Part shown: positions 1 through 10,389 of the stretch, one piece after another | Position numbering within the stretch: position 1 is the stretch's first letter | Layout of the letters: each line of letters begins with the position of its first letter | From: Chara braunii | Lineage: Eukaryota; Streptophyta; Charophyceae; Charales; Characeae | Assembly: GCA_003427395.1 (NCBI GenBank) | Contig: BFEA01000046.1 | Location: 1,780,833 to 1,810,971, forward strand | DNA length: 30,139 nt | Direction of reading: 5' to 3' | Made by a program: the position numbers and the translations under genes | The notes under the pieces: model-generated | The model's input: the letters and a program-made list of their open reading frames with translations, nothing else | What the model was told of the DNA's origin: nothing | The model's database searches: none

Positions 1-80
<80 letters not shown>
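1..80. repeat. CT then GT microsatellite
   Basis: Bases 1-64 are an uninterrupted CT dinucleotide run and 65-80 a GT run. The window starts inside the repeat, so its true length is unknown. Together with the GT run at the other end this suggests the window may be a whole contig that stops in unassemblable repeats. Confidence 0.98.
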
Positions 81-178
81 CTCGCGAGTGAAGCGAACGT
101 CGATCATCAGCGAGCGAAGCGCCGAGGTGGCCGAACGGAATGAGCGGGCTGCCAACCCGACGGCCAAAGCAAATGAGC

Positions 179-235
179 GGCCCGATAGAGTTCTCGGGAA
201 TCCGGCCGTCAGATTCCCGAATGTTCTATCGGGCC
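179..235. repeat. imperfect inverted repeat (hairpin)
   Basis: The arm CGGCCCGATAG at the left pairs with CTATCGGGCCG at the right. Inside, CGGGAATC pairs with GATTCCCG around a 9-base loop, with an internal mismatch bubble of about five bases. It may be part of a decayed small transposon; no function can be read from it. Confidence 0.7.
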
Positions 236-430
236 GGACGACTGGCCTGCCCTGAACGACTGGGAGGATCCTCGTTGGGCCCGCGGCTAACTGTCCCGCG
301 ACGTTTCCCAACACTGGATGCGGGTTCTCGCGGGAGTGTTACGCGAGACCCGCTATCAACTTTTGCCTCAGGGTCACATCGAAATTCCTTGCCAATACAA
401 TGACGAGTCGGTGAAACTCCAACGAAACAG

Positions 431-514
431 TTTGTCACAGCCCCTCGTTTGTTGTCCTCTTCTCTCTCTCTGCCTACGGTTTACCGGGCAGTTCTATTTG
501 TGAAGATATATATA
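431..514 (+). repeat. dispersed repeat, copy 1 (partner at 15330-15413)
   Basis: This 84-bp stretch begins TTTGTCACAGCCCCTCG and ends in a TATATA run. It is about 95% identical to 15330-15413 in the same orientation. Similarity starts at the same base in both places, which suggests a true element end at the TTTGTCACAG side. Its other end and its class are unknown. Confidence 0.8.
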
Positions 515-2919
515 ATTTTAAAACTTTTGAATTTTGATTTGTTTTGGCCCGGCCGGGCAAGTGGTCCCTGGCCACTCTGTAGCCTCGTTTTTTTTGAAGT
601 TAAGATAAATGCCAAAATGCCCCTAGAAGATGTGGGTAGAGCGACACGCACCCCGCGTCCAGGTGGGTAATGGTCCCAGTACTTCTATCTGGGAAGACTG
701 TGAGGGCCCGGGTCCAATCTGTAATAAAGAATGGATCATATTGTTTTTTCAAATTGTTTTTTAATTAGAGGGGATGAGAGTCAGAAATGGGTGCTCTCAA
801 CGTTTTGTGGCCCTTCCCTGGCACGGTGCACCTCCTGTAGGCCCAACCTCACCACAGCCTCGGTTAACCGGCATGGTGCCATCGATAGCTGGGCAGGGTA
901 CTGATGGTTTCAAGTTCAAACCACCAATACAGTGGACTCTACATTGTCCAGCCGAAATTTTTTCCGACCGTGGCCTCCCTGCAGTGCCATCGCTCCGGTC
1001 TGGTTGGCCGATCCTTTCAGTGGAAGTGTCAGCTGAGGGCTTTCATAGTAATTTCATACTGGTGGTTTAATGCACCAGTACACCCAGGGCCAAGGTGGTT
1101 CCATGCCAAGCTTTTTCGAACCGTGGGGCACTTTTTCCTTTTTTGGCTGGCACTGCCAGCCATTGTGGTCTGGTAGGCGCGGGGTGCAATATTTTCAGAG
1201 TGGGTGACAAGTATATCTCCACAAGGCTGGGGGCGTGTACTGGCGGTTTAAGGAAGAAGTTCAGAAGTTGGGGTCAGATCCTGAAACATTGCCTTGCTAA
1301 GATGGAGAGGTAGTTTGAGCCTTTGAGGTACTAATCAGGGGGTTCTTGCCCAGACACAGTACGTGCAGTAATGCGGAAAGTACAGCAGCAAACATCGAAT
1401 TCTCAATGTAGGTTGTTTTTTGCTTTCAAGGGCAAACAGCAGGGTAGCAACTCAGCACAAGGGAAGTAGCAGAGTGGTAAGGCAACCAAGCAAGCATCCA
1501 CAGTGCAAGCAAGCGGGCAAGGATGTGATGATCTAGGGAGAGTGTGATTTTTGCACCCTTTTTTTTTTTTTGTTTTTTTTTCAGGGGCACCCCTTCGTTT
1601 TCTTTGTCGTAATCAGGGTTTGTGTACTTCTGCAGTTTTGGGGCTCCCATTCTGATGCATTTTGTCAGCTTTGTTGTCTTTTTTGGGGACCATTTCTTGA
1701 TTTATGCGTGTGATCCTTGTGCAGTGGCCACACTAATCTCTGTGTCGTTCCGATTTTGAGGGATGTCCCAAAGGGCGTCAGAAATAATTTCGAGTTCTCT
1801 TTTTCAGAGTTGTTTTGGATTTTTATTTTTTTCATGCCTTAGCAAGGACACTTCCATTTTTGAATGGTCGCCACGTGGTAGGATTGGAAGGAGCATGATC
1901 TTTTCCTTGTTGCTTTGTGTGACGTTTTCCATCACCGGTTCCTTCCATCGTTTGGCCTTCACTGGTCCTCCAATAGTAGATATTCAATGATGATCCAATC
2001 ACACGCTGATATGAAGTGATATTCATCGTTTGGCCCCGCCACACACCTCATCATCATCTCAATCTCCATGGTTTTTCTCAAACTTCTAACAAAGTGCCTT
2101 ACAAGGAATGTTGCATGAAGCAGTTAACAGGAGTTGGGAGTTACAAGGAGAGGACATATTGGGGAGTGTGTCAGCTGATGGGAACTAAGTGTGTTACTGA
2201 CAACCGAGCTCAAAGTAAGTGACCGATCGAGACTTTGAAAGGATATGAAGACTCTGGTTGGAGGTTTGCAATTGTGGATGGAAGGAAGCACAACTGAAAG
2301 GGATCTTTGAGATTGGAATGATGACGGCGTAATATTCATGGGAGGTAAGTGGTTTGCAGATTTTAAATAGGCATATGCAAAATAGATAGACATACAAGAC
2401 TGTATGTTGCTTTCGATCGCACTAGCATCATCTTTGTGGGGTTCAAAGGAGAAAAAAATCCAGCTTGAAGCGCAAAGGTAAACCAGTGTAGGCAAGCATA
2501 TCAAAGTTGTGTATTGAGGCTGTGAGCGATGGAAGAACCAAAATGACCACTGGCCAGTTAAAATATTGATGTATTGAGTGAGTACAGGGTGAATACGTCA
2601 TAAGTCTTGAAAAGATGGTGAGAAATGAAAGTGATAAGAGATTTGTGAATTTTATGCATCATTAAGTAGTCATGAGGGAGTCGACAGAGATGGGAGAAGG
2701 AATAAGGCTAAGGTTTGATGACATTAATTTCTTTGAATGTAGGGTACGATTGGGGTATACAAAGGCCGATTGGCAAGCTGAACAATGGTTGATAAATCTA
2801 AAAGGGTCCTCTGCAGAGAGGGGCTCATTTCCTAGAAATGGGGCTTTAACTAGTGGTGGATTTCAGTTCAGTGGGGACTAACTTAAGAAGGGGTCCTTAT
2901 GTTGAGGAAGTTGTAGAAA
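515..2919. other. no recognisable gene
   Basis: I see no convincing coding sequence or RNA gene on either strand; open frames are short and their translations lack domain motifs. A CTTNTAGGGGCATTTTG-type motif occurs inverted at about 598-626 and relates to the minisatellite near 28.9 kb. A piece near 905-950 (TTTCAAGTTCAAACCACC) has an inverted, diverged relative at 3061-3112. A T-rich run occupies about 1560-1580. The rest looks like unclassified repeat DNA. Confidence 0.5.
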
Positions 2920-2993
2920 CCATTACTCAAGTGGAAATGCTTTTAAACCACTAGAACCGTCACTCGAGTGGAAATGCTTTTAAACCACTAATA
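2920..2993. repeat. 37-bp tandem duplication
   Basis: Two adjacent 37-bp units each contain GTGGAAATGCTTTTAAACC and differ at a few positions, such as ATTACTCAA against GTCACTCGA. No coding frame spans it. Confidence 0.9.
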
Positions 2994-3373
2994 CTTCCGA
3001 GGCACTTATTTTGGGGTCTGGAAACGCCCTCCACCACCCTTTCCCTCTGGAGGCTGAGCCCTGAAAGTTGCAGTGGCATGCTGGCCGCCACTGGTGGGTT
3101 CAAACTTGAAAAGGGAATAGGAAAACAGTCAATGGAAATTGGTGTTTATAAAGAATAGAGCGGCCATAACTGTAGGATGGGGAGGGGTTCAAGAAGGTAC
3201 ACACAAAGGTTGGGGATTGGAAATATTTGAGTTGACGACCCGAGGAACTTGGAAGGTCATAGGAACGGCGAAAATTGCAACTTTGCCAGTGGGTGTTGCA
3301 GGGGAGCGCAGCGATGCGTATGCGAAGAGAAGACTGACCAGAAAACTCTAATAGGAATTTAAGTGATATATTT

Positions 3374-3431
3374 AGAGTAATTTCATATTTTTTAGTTGTA
3401 TACATACAACTAAAAAATATGAAATTACTCT
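3374..3431. repeat. perfect 58-bp palindrome
   Basis: Two 27-base arms (left arm starts AGAGTAATTTCATA) are exact reverse complements separated by a 4-base centre, TACA. The bases just outside do not pair, so the symmetry ends sharply. It is AT-rich and could extrude a cruciform or form an RNA hairpin. It may be a tiny foldback element, or an assembly inversion artefact at a palindromic turn. Confidence 0.95.
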
Positions 3432-3936
3432 TTTATAGTGTACTCTTTGTATTTCTTATATGAGTTTCTGTTTGGGTTTGGGGTATCCGAAAGTAAAAGC
3501 ATTGAGAATGAAAACCAGAAACTGGTGAGGAGTGAAATCAGACGCGTTATCTTCTCCACTTCGCATGGATGTAAACAGCTGGCAAATCTCACTGGCGCTG
3601 GGCGCCCACACAACTCAGATACAAATTTGCTTTAGATTGGCTATGGCGACTGAGTGCCTTCACTCCATACATGAACTTAGTATTTACATCAACTGTTCAC
3701 ACGCACTTAACCCCACACACTTCCTCGGTACTTTACACACGCTTACATACACATTCACAGCTATCTCTAACCTAGGGCGGCTATGGCCGCTGTCTACTAC
3801 TAACTATGGACTCTCTCTTTCTTCTTCACAGCCCACTTCGACTTCGGGCCTCTGCAGACCACCTCGCAGAAGACGCCTGGGCAGCGCTTCCGCATGGCTC
3901 AGACAGGAATGGATGAATGGCTGGACGCTGCCTCAT

Positions 3937-3944
3937 TATTTATA
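3937..3944 (-). promoter_or_regulatory. TATA box of the LTR (predicted)
   Basis: The minus strand reads TATAAATA about 500 bp into the proposed LTR, a normal place for a U3 TATA box. Transcription would start roughly 30 bp further along the minus strand, near 3905. This is inferred from sequence alone. Confidence 0.4.
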
Positions 3945-4144
3945 CTTCTGTTGGTCGCTGGTCTGCCCTCTTTCCACTGGGCCCTTGGTGCACACAGTCC
4001 CACATGGTACTTGCTGACTGGACTAAGTGAGACTGGGACGGGGTACCACTGACTAAGCAAGGTTGGACTTACCATTTGCCCACTTGCCTCTGGTCTGCTG
4101 TGAACAACATTCGAAAGGCCACTTCCCAACCTTCCGGAAGCCTG

Positions 4145-4238
4145 CGGACTTGACCTTTCGGAACTGTAGCAGCTACGACCTTGACCTTTCAGGACTGTAG
4201 CAGGCTACGACCTTGACCTTTCAGAATTACTACAGCTA
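4145..4238. promoter_or_regulatory. three ~31-bp repeats each with a TTGACC box, in LTR U3
   Basis: Units at 4145-4175, 4176-4207 and 4208-4238 share CTTGACCTTTC and a CTGTAGCAGCTA-like tail. TTGACC at 4150, 4181 and 4213 fits the TTGAC(C/T) W-box bound by WRKY factors in plants. They lie some 200-300 bp upstream of the predicted TATA box. Repeated short units in U3 commonly act as LTR enhancers; that role is inferred here. Confidence 0.45.
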
Positions 4239-4316
4239 CGGCCTCTACACAACTATGACCCCTACTCGACAGACCTATGGTTCAAGACTCGACAGCTACA
4301 TCAACCTACGACATAC

Positions 4317-4441
4317 AACAACTGACTCCTAAAACGCAGGTCACCGGTTCAAACACACGGGTACTGTACATGGGTGAGTTGAGGTCTATGGATTGAGCCC
4401 TGGGATCTGCATCTGCTACTGCAAAGGTGAAAACCGTATCA
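4317..4441 (-). repeat. terminal repeat shared with 10887-11013
   Basis: This segment and 10887-11013 align along their full length, sharing for example AAAACGCAGGTCAC and GGGATCTGCATCTGCTACTG, with scattered substitutions. It is the U3 start of the two LTRs. Beyond 4317 and 10887 the two ends stop resembling each other. Confidence 0.85.
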
Positions 4442-4479
4442 CTCCCACGAGCCTAAATTTGAGGTCCTCCGATAATACT

Positions 4480-4829
4480 TTAGTCCAAGGTAGGACCTTT
4501 CCCTTGGAGCTCTGTCCGTGTAAACCAGGGTTCGTCTTCTAGTTCTTGAAAAAAGAATCTGACTCTCTCGTAGGCTCGAACTATATCGGAGCGGTCTCTA
4601 GAAGCTCTGTCCGTGTAAACCAGGGTTCGTCTTCTAGTTCTTGGAAAAAGAATCTGACTTTATACTTGTTTTTGTGGACGACCTTTACCTCCTGTTCTGG
4701 ACACATCCTCATCAACTACACGATCAATTTCGTGCCTTCCGTCCATGTCTGGAGGAATCATCGACCTTCTCGACGGAAACTGCTGACTTGTCCTGCAAGG
4801 TAACAACTTCAATGCGTGAAAAACTGGAT
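4480..4829 (-). pseudogene. chromodomain-like C-terminal tail of the polyprotein
   Basis: Following the integrase C-terminus, the minus strand encodes HEIDRVVDEDVSRTGGKGRP. After a stop and frame change it continues with VRFFFQELEDEPWFTRTEL. The order, an acidic E-x-I-D-R strand, then a basic loop, then a hydrophobic strand and an E-x-x-W motif, resembles the divergent chromodomains at the end of chromoviral integrases, which guide insertion to particular chromatin. The aromatic-cage residues are not all obvious, so the call is by position and pattern. The last part is duplicated in tandem (95-bp period). Confidence 0.5.
4508..4659. repeat. 95-bp-period tandem duplication at the end of pol
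   Basis: A 57-bp segment beginning AGCTCTGTCCGTGTAAACC occurs at 4508-4564 and again at 4603-4659, differing at one position. It covers the VRFFFQELEDEPWFTRTEL coding stretch of the chromo-like tail, so the element carries two copies of that short module. 95 is not a multiple of three, so the copies are in different frames. Confidence 0.92.
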
Positions 4830-5830
4830 ATGTATGGAGGTGTGCTGGAATCTCAATTGTGTAGGATGGTCCATCCTCTCCGTCCTTGACTTCTAGGACT
4901 GGCCACGGTCCTCAATATGCAGGCAATAGCTTCTGCGATATGTTCTCCGCAGGAGCAAACTCTTTAGACTTGATCCAGACTAAGTCGCCTACTTGGAACT
5001 GTGATGGGCGACTGTGTTTGTTAGCTTGCTCGATCATCCTGTGTTAGGCCTTCCTGAGGTTCTTCGTGACGGTAGCAATCTCTTTCTCATACTGTAGTGC
5101 AAACTCCCTAGTACCAGGCGGTAGCCTAAATCTGATCCCGGCTCAGTCCATCAAATGTTCTACGTGGTCTAAAGGACTTATGCAACTCATTGGGAGTGAG
5201 ACAGGTTGCTAAGTGCACGCTGTTGTTGTATGCGGTGGCTACCTTGGGAAGCATCTCATCCAGTTGACTTGATTGGTTCTAATATACATTCTGAGAACTT
5301 GCTGCAGGATTTTGTTCATCTGGTCAGTCTATCCGTTAGTCTCTTGATGAAGGCCAAACGACATCAACAACTTAAGAGTCATAAACTCTCATCAGCCCCT
5401 GCCAGTTCTGACTAGTGAACCTGGTATCTCTGTCACTAACTATCGACAGTGGGAGACCATGTTCACTGACCCAATGATCAAAGAAACTAAATTTGTACGT
5501 GCCTCTGCGGGCATAGGAACAAACATTGCATACGTACTAAATTTGTCAACCATAACCATGACTTGGCTCTTGCCATGCGTACTCCCGACCCCAATATCCA
5601 TAAAGTCAATAGACACAGAATCTCCGGGTCCTGCGGGAATAGGCAGTGGTATGAGAAGACCAAGAGGGGCTCGCGTAGTGGTTTTATTCCGTTGGCACAC
5701 CTAGCAACTGCGTAGATACTCTATGCAAGTCGGCCTTCATACGAGGCCGCGTATACCCGTGAATAAGGTTAGCTAACGTCTTCTACCAACCAAAATGTCC
5801 CTATGTGTCATGGCATTCCCCTAAGATCAG
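4830..5830 (-). pseudogene. Ty3/gypsy integrase, broken
   Basis: Integrase joins the cDNA ends to host DNA. On the minus strand the N-terminal zinc-finger region starts at the ECHDT...GHFGW motif near 5810 and continues in pieces to MCQRNKTTTRAPLG near 5700. The catalytic core then shows VSIDFMD (first Asp, about 5610) and, after a frame change, IVSDRDTRFTS (second Asp, about 5430). At the third catalytic position, near 5310, it reads TDQMNK where the family has Glu, so the DDE triad is altered. The C-terminal part near 4830-5010 has FQVGDLVWIKSKEF and LHTYPVFHALKLLP, typical of the domain that precedes the chromodomain. There are at least four in-frame stops and two frame changes. The identification is firm; function is lost. 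Confidence 0.88.
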
Positions 5831-6493
5831 ACTACAGATCTGTTCAGTGTTGGGAACGCATAAACGATCGGCTACACTAGTCTTCCCAAATAACAACCCG
5901 TCTGAAGTGCGGTAATCTGGTTCGGTCTCTAGAGCCTCTTTAACTCTTTTGAGGAGATCGCTACAGATAGGGTCCTGCGCATACGCTTCCTTGACTTTCT
6001 GTTGCAGGTCTCTCCCCATATCCAAATAGGGAACTATAGCTCCAAAGTAATCAGTTTTCCTACTTAGAGCGTTCGCGACTACATTATACTTCCTTTTAAT
6101 TGGCTTGAGCTCAAAGTCAAACTGGCCTATCTCTGCGGCCCAGCTCGTAAGCTTAGGTGTCATCTTGGCCTGCGTTTTAAACCAACTCAACGTCTCGAGG
6201 TCTGAATACACTTTAAAGTGTCTCCCAAGCAAGTAGTGCTTCCAGTGGTCTAGCGCATGCATGAGAGCGTGGAGTTCCTTTTCATAGGTGGATGTCGCTA
6301 CCTTCTCTGAAGGCATTCTAGCAGACATGAACTCTACGGGTCTATACCCATTACCACCATCTTGCTGTAAGACAAAACCTATACCATACTGACTCGCATC
6401 AGTGGTGACAACGAAAGGTGATGATAAATCGGCTCCCTTGAGGACTCGATACTCTATCAAAACCTGTTTAACTTCTTCAGGCCCGACGTACAA
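5801..6493 (-). pseudogene. RNase H domain of pol (longest open piece)
   Basis: RNase H removes the RNA strand during reverse transcription. This is the longest uninterrupted frame of the element, about 230 codons. Near residues 25-45 it has FVVTTDASQYGIGFVLQQ with the first catalytic Asp. YEKELHALMHALDHW supplies the Glu, and HFKVYSDLETL the next Asp. The final motif reads NVVANALSRK where the family normally has ADALSR, so one conserved Asp has become Asn, a G-to-A change. After this comes a linker with PNTEQICSLILGECHDT, the start of the integrase zinc finger, ended by an in-frame stop. The apparent first Met is only the point after a frameshift from RT and is not a natural start. Confidence 0.9.
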
Positions 6494-7560
6494 TGTTTAT
6501 CCCACTCCCAGTTGCGAAGGGGTGCGACGATAGTGGAAAGGTTTCTGACGAGATTTCTGTAGTAATTGGTCCTAGAAACGACCGCAACTCTATGAATGTG
6601 AGGGGCGTCAACCAATCTCTAATCACTGCTATCTTACTGTCCTCAGGTTTGATGCCATCTTCATCTAAGACATAGCTCAAGTACAAAACTTGTGTCTTGG
6701 CCCACTTGCACTTCTTCGCGTTGATTTTGAAGTTAGTTTCTCTTAGCTTCTCCAAGATCTTCTTCAAATGGCCGTCATGCTCCTGGAGGGTCTCACTAAG
6801 AACTAGAATGTCATCTAGGTATACTACTACAAACCTATCAAACATGACCTAAACAAATCGTTCATTCAGCGTTGAAACGTCTCTGGCGCCTTGGTTAGTC
6901 CAAAGGGCATCACTATAAACTCATAGTGCCCATATCTGGTCTTAAATGTTGTCTTATACTGGACGTCCCGGTGGACCTCTATCTGATGATAACCAAACTT
7001 CAAATCTATCTTTCAGAAATACTTGCAACCCTGCACCCGATGTAACAGATCATCTATATGGGGCAGTGGTTCGACATTCTTCAGAGTGACGGCATTCAGA
7101 CCCCTGTAGTCAATACACATTTTACCTAGGTTGTTGGATCGGACGTCCGGGACCCCCCTGACCGTTCGGGATGTCGGACCGAACAAGGGTTATTCAAACT
7201 AGCGCAAAAAAAAAAAAAAAAAAAAAACAACCGTTCTCAGAAAAATCTGAAAACAATATATGTTATGTAACATGACAATACAAGCAACATTTGCCTTGGA
7301 GTCATGTTCGAATTCGCAACCAATCATGAGTTAAAAATCGAAAACCGAAAAACAAATTTGTTTTTTTTACGAAAAATAAAACTTTTTTTCCCGGACGATA
7401 GGGGTACCGGACGTATGGGGGAGACGTCCGGGGGAGATGTCCGGCCCCCGGACCATTGGTAACCTAGAATTTTACGCTCTCCCTCCTTCTTGGGGACAAA
7501 AAGAACAGGCGCTCGAAACGAGACGAGATGGGTCTTATCCAACCTTTTTTTAGGAGTTCA
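6480..7560 (-). pseudogene. reverse transcriptase domain, interrupted by a small transposon
   Basis: RT copies the element's RNA. The minus strand begins with HLVSFRAPVLFVPKKEGERK (near 7540-7480), the fingers entry motif. It is then cut by the 343-bp insertion at 7126-7468 and resumes with MCIDYRGLNAVTLK. Motif A appears as [11 protein letters not shown] and the [16 protein letters not shown] motif follows. After a stop and frame change, MFDRFVVVYLDDILVLS carries the YLDD active site intact near 6820. Thumb and connection sequence (IKPEDSKIAVIRDWLTP, LRSFLG) runs to about 6500. There are in-frame stops near 7020 and 6850 and a frameshift at each end. Confidence 0.92.
7126..7468. mobile_element. 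MITE-like element A inserted in RT
   Basis: The RT reading frame is split between GERK and MCIDY by a block with inverted-repeat ends: CTAGGTTGTTGG on the left, and TCTAGGTTACCA on the right read inverted. The block is flanked by ATTTTAC at 7119-7125 and 7469-7475, a 7-bp (7 of 8 bp) target duplication. Removing the block and one flank copy restores the frame at the junction, which fixes the boundaries. Both arms are built from GGACGTCCGG-like words. The middle has a 22-A run at 7206-7227 and a core found also in element B at 14.3 kb. It encodes no protein, so it must have moved with a transposase from elsewhere. TIR and 7-8-bp duplication are compatible with a hAT-like origin, which is unproven. 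Confidence 0.88.
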
Positions 7561-7664
7561 TCTAACTGCTTGCGTAGTTTCTCTAACTCCCTTGGGAACA
7601 TTTTATACAGGACCCCTTTCAGAGTTCTACTGCCATGCTCTATTTCTTAGGCTCAGTAACAGGT

Positions 7665-8160
7665 CTAACATAGGCTACACAAACCTGCTAAGTTGTTTTT
7701 TTTCACTAATTGCGCGAACACGGAAACACTGAGACAACAATGTGCCAGAGAGTTGTCTACTCCTGACACATGAAATAGGTGAGCAACCTTAACTTTGTTT
7801 GATGGATTAGGGAGCCTACGCTCGTGCTCTCTCAAGTGAAGTGTGGCCCCTGATGCCTCTCCCTTGTCCTTTCCTAGGACTATATCAAATGGAAGGTTGT
7901 TTTCTACGAGGAGAGTCGGGGAATGGAGAACTTTCTTTACCTTCCCATCCTTTTCTAGGTGAAAGTACGCCTGGACTCCCTCTACATAATCCTCGACTCG
8001 CATGGTGCGGTTGTCTGCGAGGATATTGACTATAGGGTCTTCTGCAACGCTTTCCTACTAATATAGTTGCAGGTGGTCCCATAGTGTGTAAGGGTCCCTA
8101 CTCTGCCTCTAAAGACTTTTGCATCTAATAAAACTAGTCCTTTGCTATACTTCTTCATCT
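7665..8160 (-). pseudogene. retroviral-type aspartic protease, active site lost
   Basis: Protease would cut the Gag-Pol polyprotein. The minus strand reads KGLVLLDAKVFRGRVG followed by LTHYGTTCNYIS near 8090-8050. The family motif at that point is L-I/V-D-S/T-G-A/T, so the catalytic Asp is replaced by His. A stop near 8030 follows, and the frame continues with YFHLEKDGKVKKVLHSPTLL and NLPFDIVLGKD, the flap and second half of the fold. The region ends at a stop near 7665, before RT. Confidence 0.75.
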
Positions 8161-8412
8161 TGGCCCAGGCTGATATTCTCTCTTTCAGTTCCTCTGCCAG
8201 ACGTGAGAGGGAAGCGCCTAGAGTGACTCTAACACAAGCAGTTTCTGGAAAGCTATCTAGTCACCGACTAACAACCCCTGCCATAGAATTATGTGGGTTG
8301 GGAGTTTCTATGTGGTGCGCGCACTCTTCTCCACATGGTTTAGAGGTAAGGGCAGTTGCAACCTCTACCGGTGGTTGCCTTTTGCTACTTGGGCAGCATA
8401 TCAGGCATCTTT

Positions 8413-10389
8413 GTATTTGGGGCAGTATTTGATAACGTGCCCTTGATCACCACAATAGATGTACTGATCCTGGTCTATCCTTTCTTACCATACTGATTGC
8501 TTGAGGCCCAAATCTTCCTTGGGTCTGCCTTGCGGAAAGCTAGGGTGCCATCCACTCCTCCTGGGAGGTGGCCGATTGAAACGAGAGCGGTTTTGCGGGG
8601 GACCTTGACCCTTGCTTCCCTCTTGGCGGTTTCCTTTGCCACCAGCCCCCTGATCGCCTTGTCCTCGACCACCAGGCTTGGCCCCCTTGGCCCCAACCTC
8701 CGCCTCTTCCTTGAGGCCTCCCTTCAGCCTTGTCCTTAACCATCAGGTCTGGCCCCGTTGGCCCCAACCTTCTTCTCTTCCTTGCAGCCTCCTTGCAGCC
8801 TCGATAGCAGCGTAAGTTCTCCCTGACTAACGCTACTATCCGCCTCTTCCAGTCCCCACTCTATCAGGTTGTAGGGGACCTGTTTCATACCACCTTTGTC
8901 TAAAGTAAGGATCAAGTGATACTTGGCCTAAGATGGTATGTCCTTTCCATTGTTGACCCTTATCAAGGTCCTTATGCCAGAAAGTGGAAGCTGGCATGAA
9001 CTGAGCCTAAAAAACTACCACCTCCCTACTCAATGTATCGTAGGTGATAGCAGACTTTTTACTCTTTTCGAAAAAGTGTCCTCGTAAGGATTCAGACATC
9101 GCATGGTAGAATAATTGGACCAATTGGACCTCAGTGAGCCCATGTTCTTGGATGCCGGCTGACTCATCTACGACTCATTTGAGTGTGCTCGCACTCCTCC
9201 ACTGACATGAGTAAGTAGTGTATGGCTTATCGAAGACTTTAATCCCCCAAGTGACTTCTGCGAATCGCTCGCGGAGAAACCTGAAGAATTCGCTTAGGGG
9301 GGTGATTATGGAGTATGCCACAATATCGTGTCACACTTGGTGGCCCAGACAAGCGATCAAGCGAAGCTAGAGGCTTCGTTCTTAAGAGCATGGAAAGCGA
9401 TGAGGACTTGTTCCTCAGGGAGGATCTTCTGGAGGTGAACATAGGAGTTAACGTTCGTCTCCCAATTATAAAAGTGTTCTTCCTTCTTCCCACTATAAGA
9501 ACCAGGAAATTTAACGTTGGCTGGTTCGCTATGTGGGCGAGTTTCCTTCTCTTTGGGAGTTGCTAATTTGACATCCTCTATCGCGCTTTTGTAAAATTTG
9601 TCCATATTGCGTAGTTGGGCTTGCATCTTTATGCCCATGCGCATCATCATGTCATTTTCGAAATCTCTAAAACCTGTGCGAATTGATTGTAGGGCTATAT
9701 CGTGGCTCTTCAAAAACTTCATTTACTCCTGTTGGGCACGAATCATCACTTCTATGCTTTTATGCATGATCTCCATTTTATTTTAGAGATCTGTTTGCTC
9801 AGCCAAGCGTGCATGTTGCTCCCCTGCGGCCGCTTACTCTTTCTCTAACGCCATTGTCACCTCTATGCGCCTTCTCCTCTATCTTCTTAGGCTCAACTTT
9901 CACTCCATCCTATTTTCCTCCTCCAATGCCTGACGCTCCAAAGGATCCTGTACTGGCTGGATTTTTGCTATTGCCGCGGCTTTCTCGTCTGGACGAATAT
10001 ACACCATGGCCTCTTCGTTTTTTCCCAGGGATAAATTCGCTACCCACTCATTCACCATCATCTTCAATTTCTTCTCCTCTTCTGTCGTGCCACTCGACTT
10101 CCTTTTCTTCGCCCTCCTGTCACTTATCTGTAGGGAAATTTATTCTTCTTCTGCTTTTGCTTCTTCTTCTTCTTCTTCTTCTTTTTCTATGGCCTTCAAC
10201 TTTTCTTCCTCCTATATTCTCCTCCTCCAACTTCTTCTTCTTTGTTGCCTGCTCCTCTAACAAGGTTTGCTTCTTCGCCTGTTTTAATATCTTTTTTTTC
10301 TCCTTTCTCTCTCTCGGCATGAGGGCGGCTTGCTCTTACTGCTCTTTTGTGAAAGGGGTAATACTCTTTCCACTACGCGTGTCAACCAT
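8413..10389 (-). pseudogene. gag of the gypsy element, broken
   Basis: Gag forms the particle that packages element RNA. The start is placed at the minus-strand ATG at 10389, reading MVDTRSGKSITPFTKEQ before an in-frame stop. A very basic and acidic, coiled-coil-like stretch follows (10320-10120, many K, E and R). Capsid-like sequence appears at 9722-9357 (VKFPGSYSGKKEEHFYNW, then LPEEQVLIAFHALKNEA) and at about 9280-8900 (EFFRFLRERFAEVTWG, GHFFEKSKKSAITYDTLS). A nucleic-acid-binding knuckle lies near 8413-8460. It reads YIYCGDQGHVIKYC, so the first Cys of C-x2-C-x4-H-x4-C has become Tyr. Several stops and frameshifts break it. Plus-strand open frames here are the antisense of this low-complexity coding DNA. 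Confidence 0.82.

Larger units (their letters stand above)
3533..4441 (-). repeat. 3' LTR (probable)
   Basis: On the minus strand this begins TGATACGGTTTTCACC after a purine tract and is proposed to end GATTTCA at 3533, giving TGA...TCA termini and about 909 bp. Its first ~125 bp (4317-4441) match the other end of the element at 10887-11013. A TATA box and three W-box-like motifs sit where U3 promoter signals should be. The 3533 boundary is tentative; the 4441 boundary is well supported by the tract and the repeat. Confidence 0.65.

Noticed and set aside
3532-4017. 161-codon plus-strand frame
   Set aside because: It lies inside the LTR of the minus-strand retrotransposon, crosses the predicted TATA box and has no motif.
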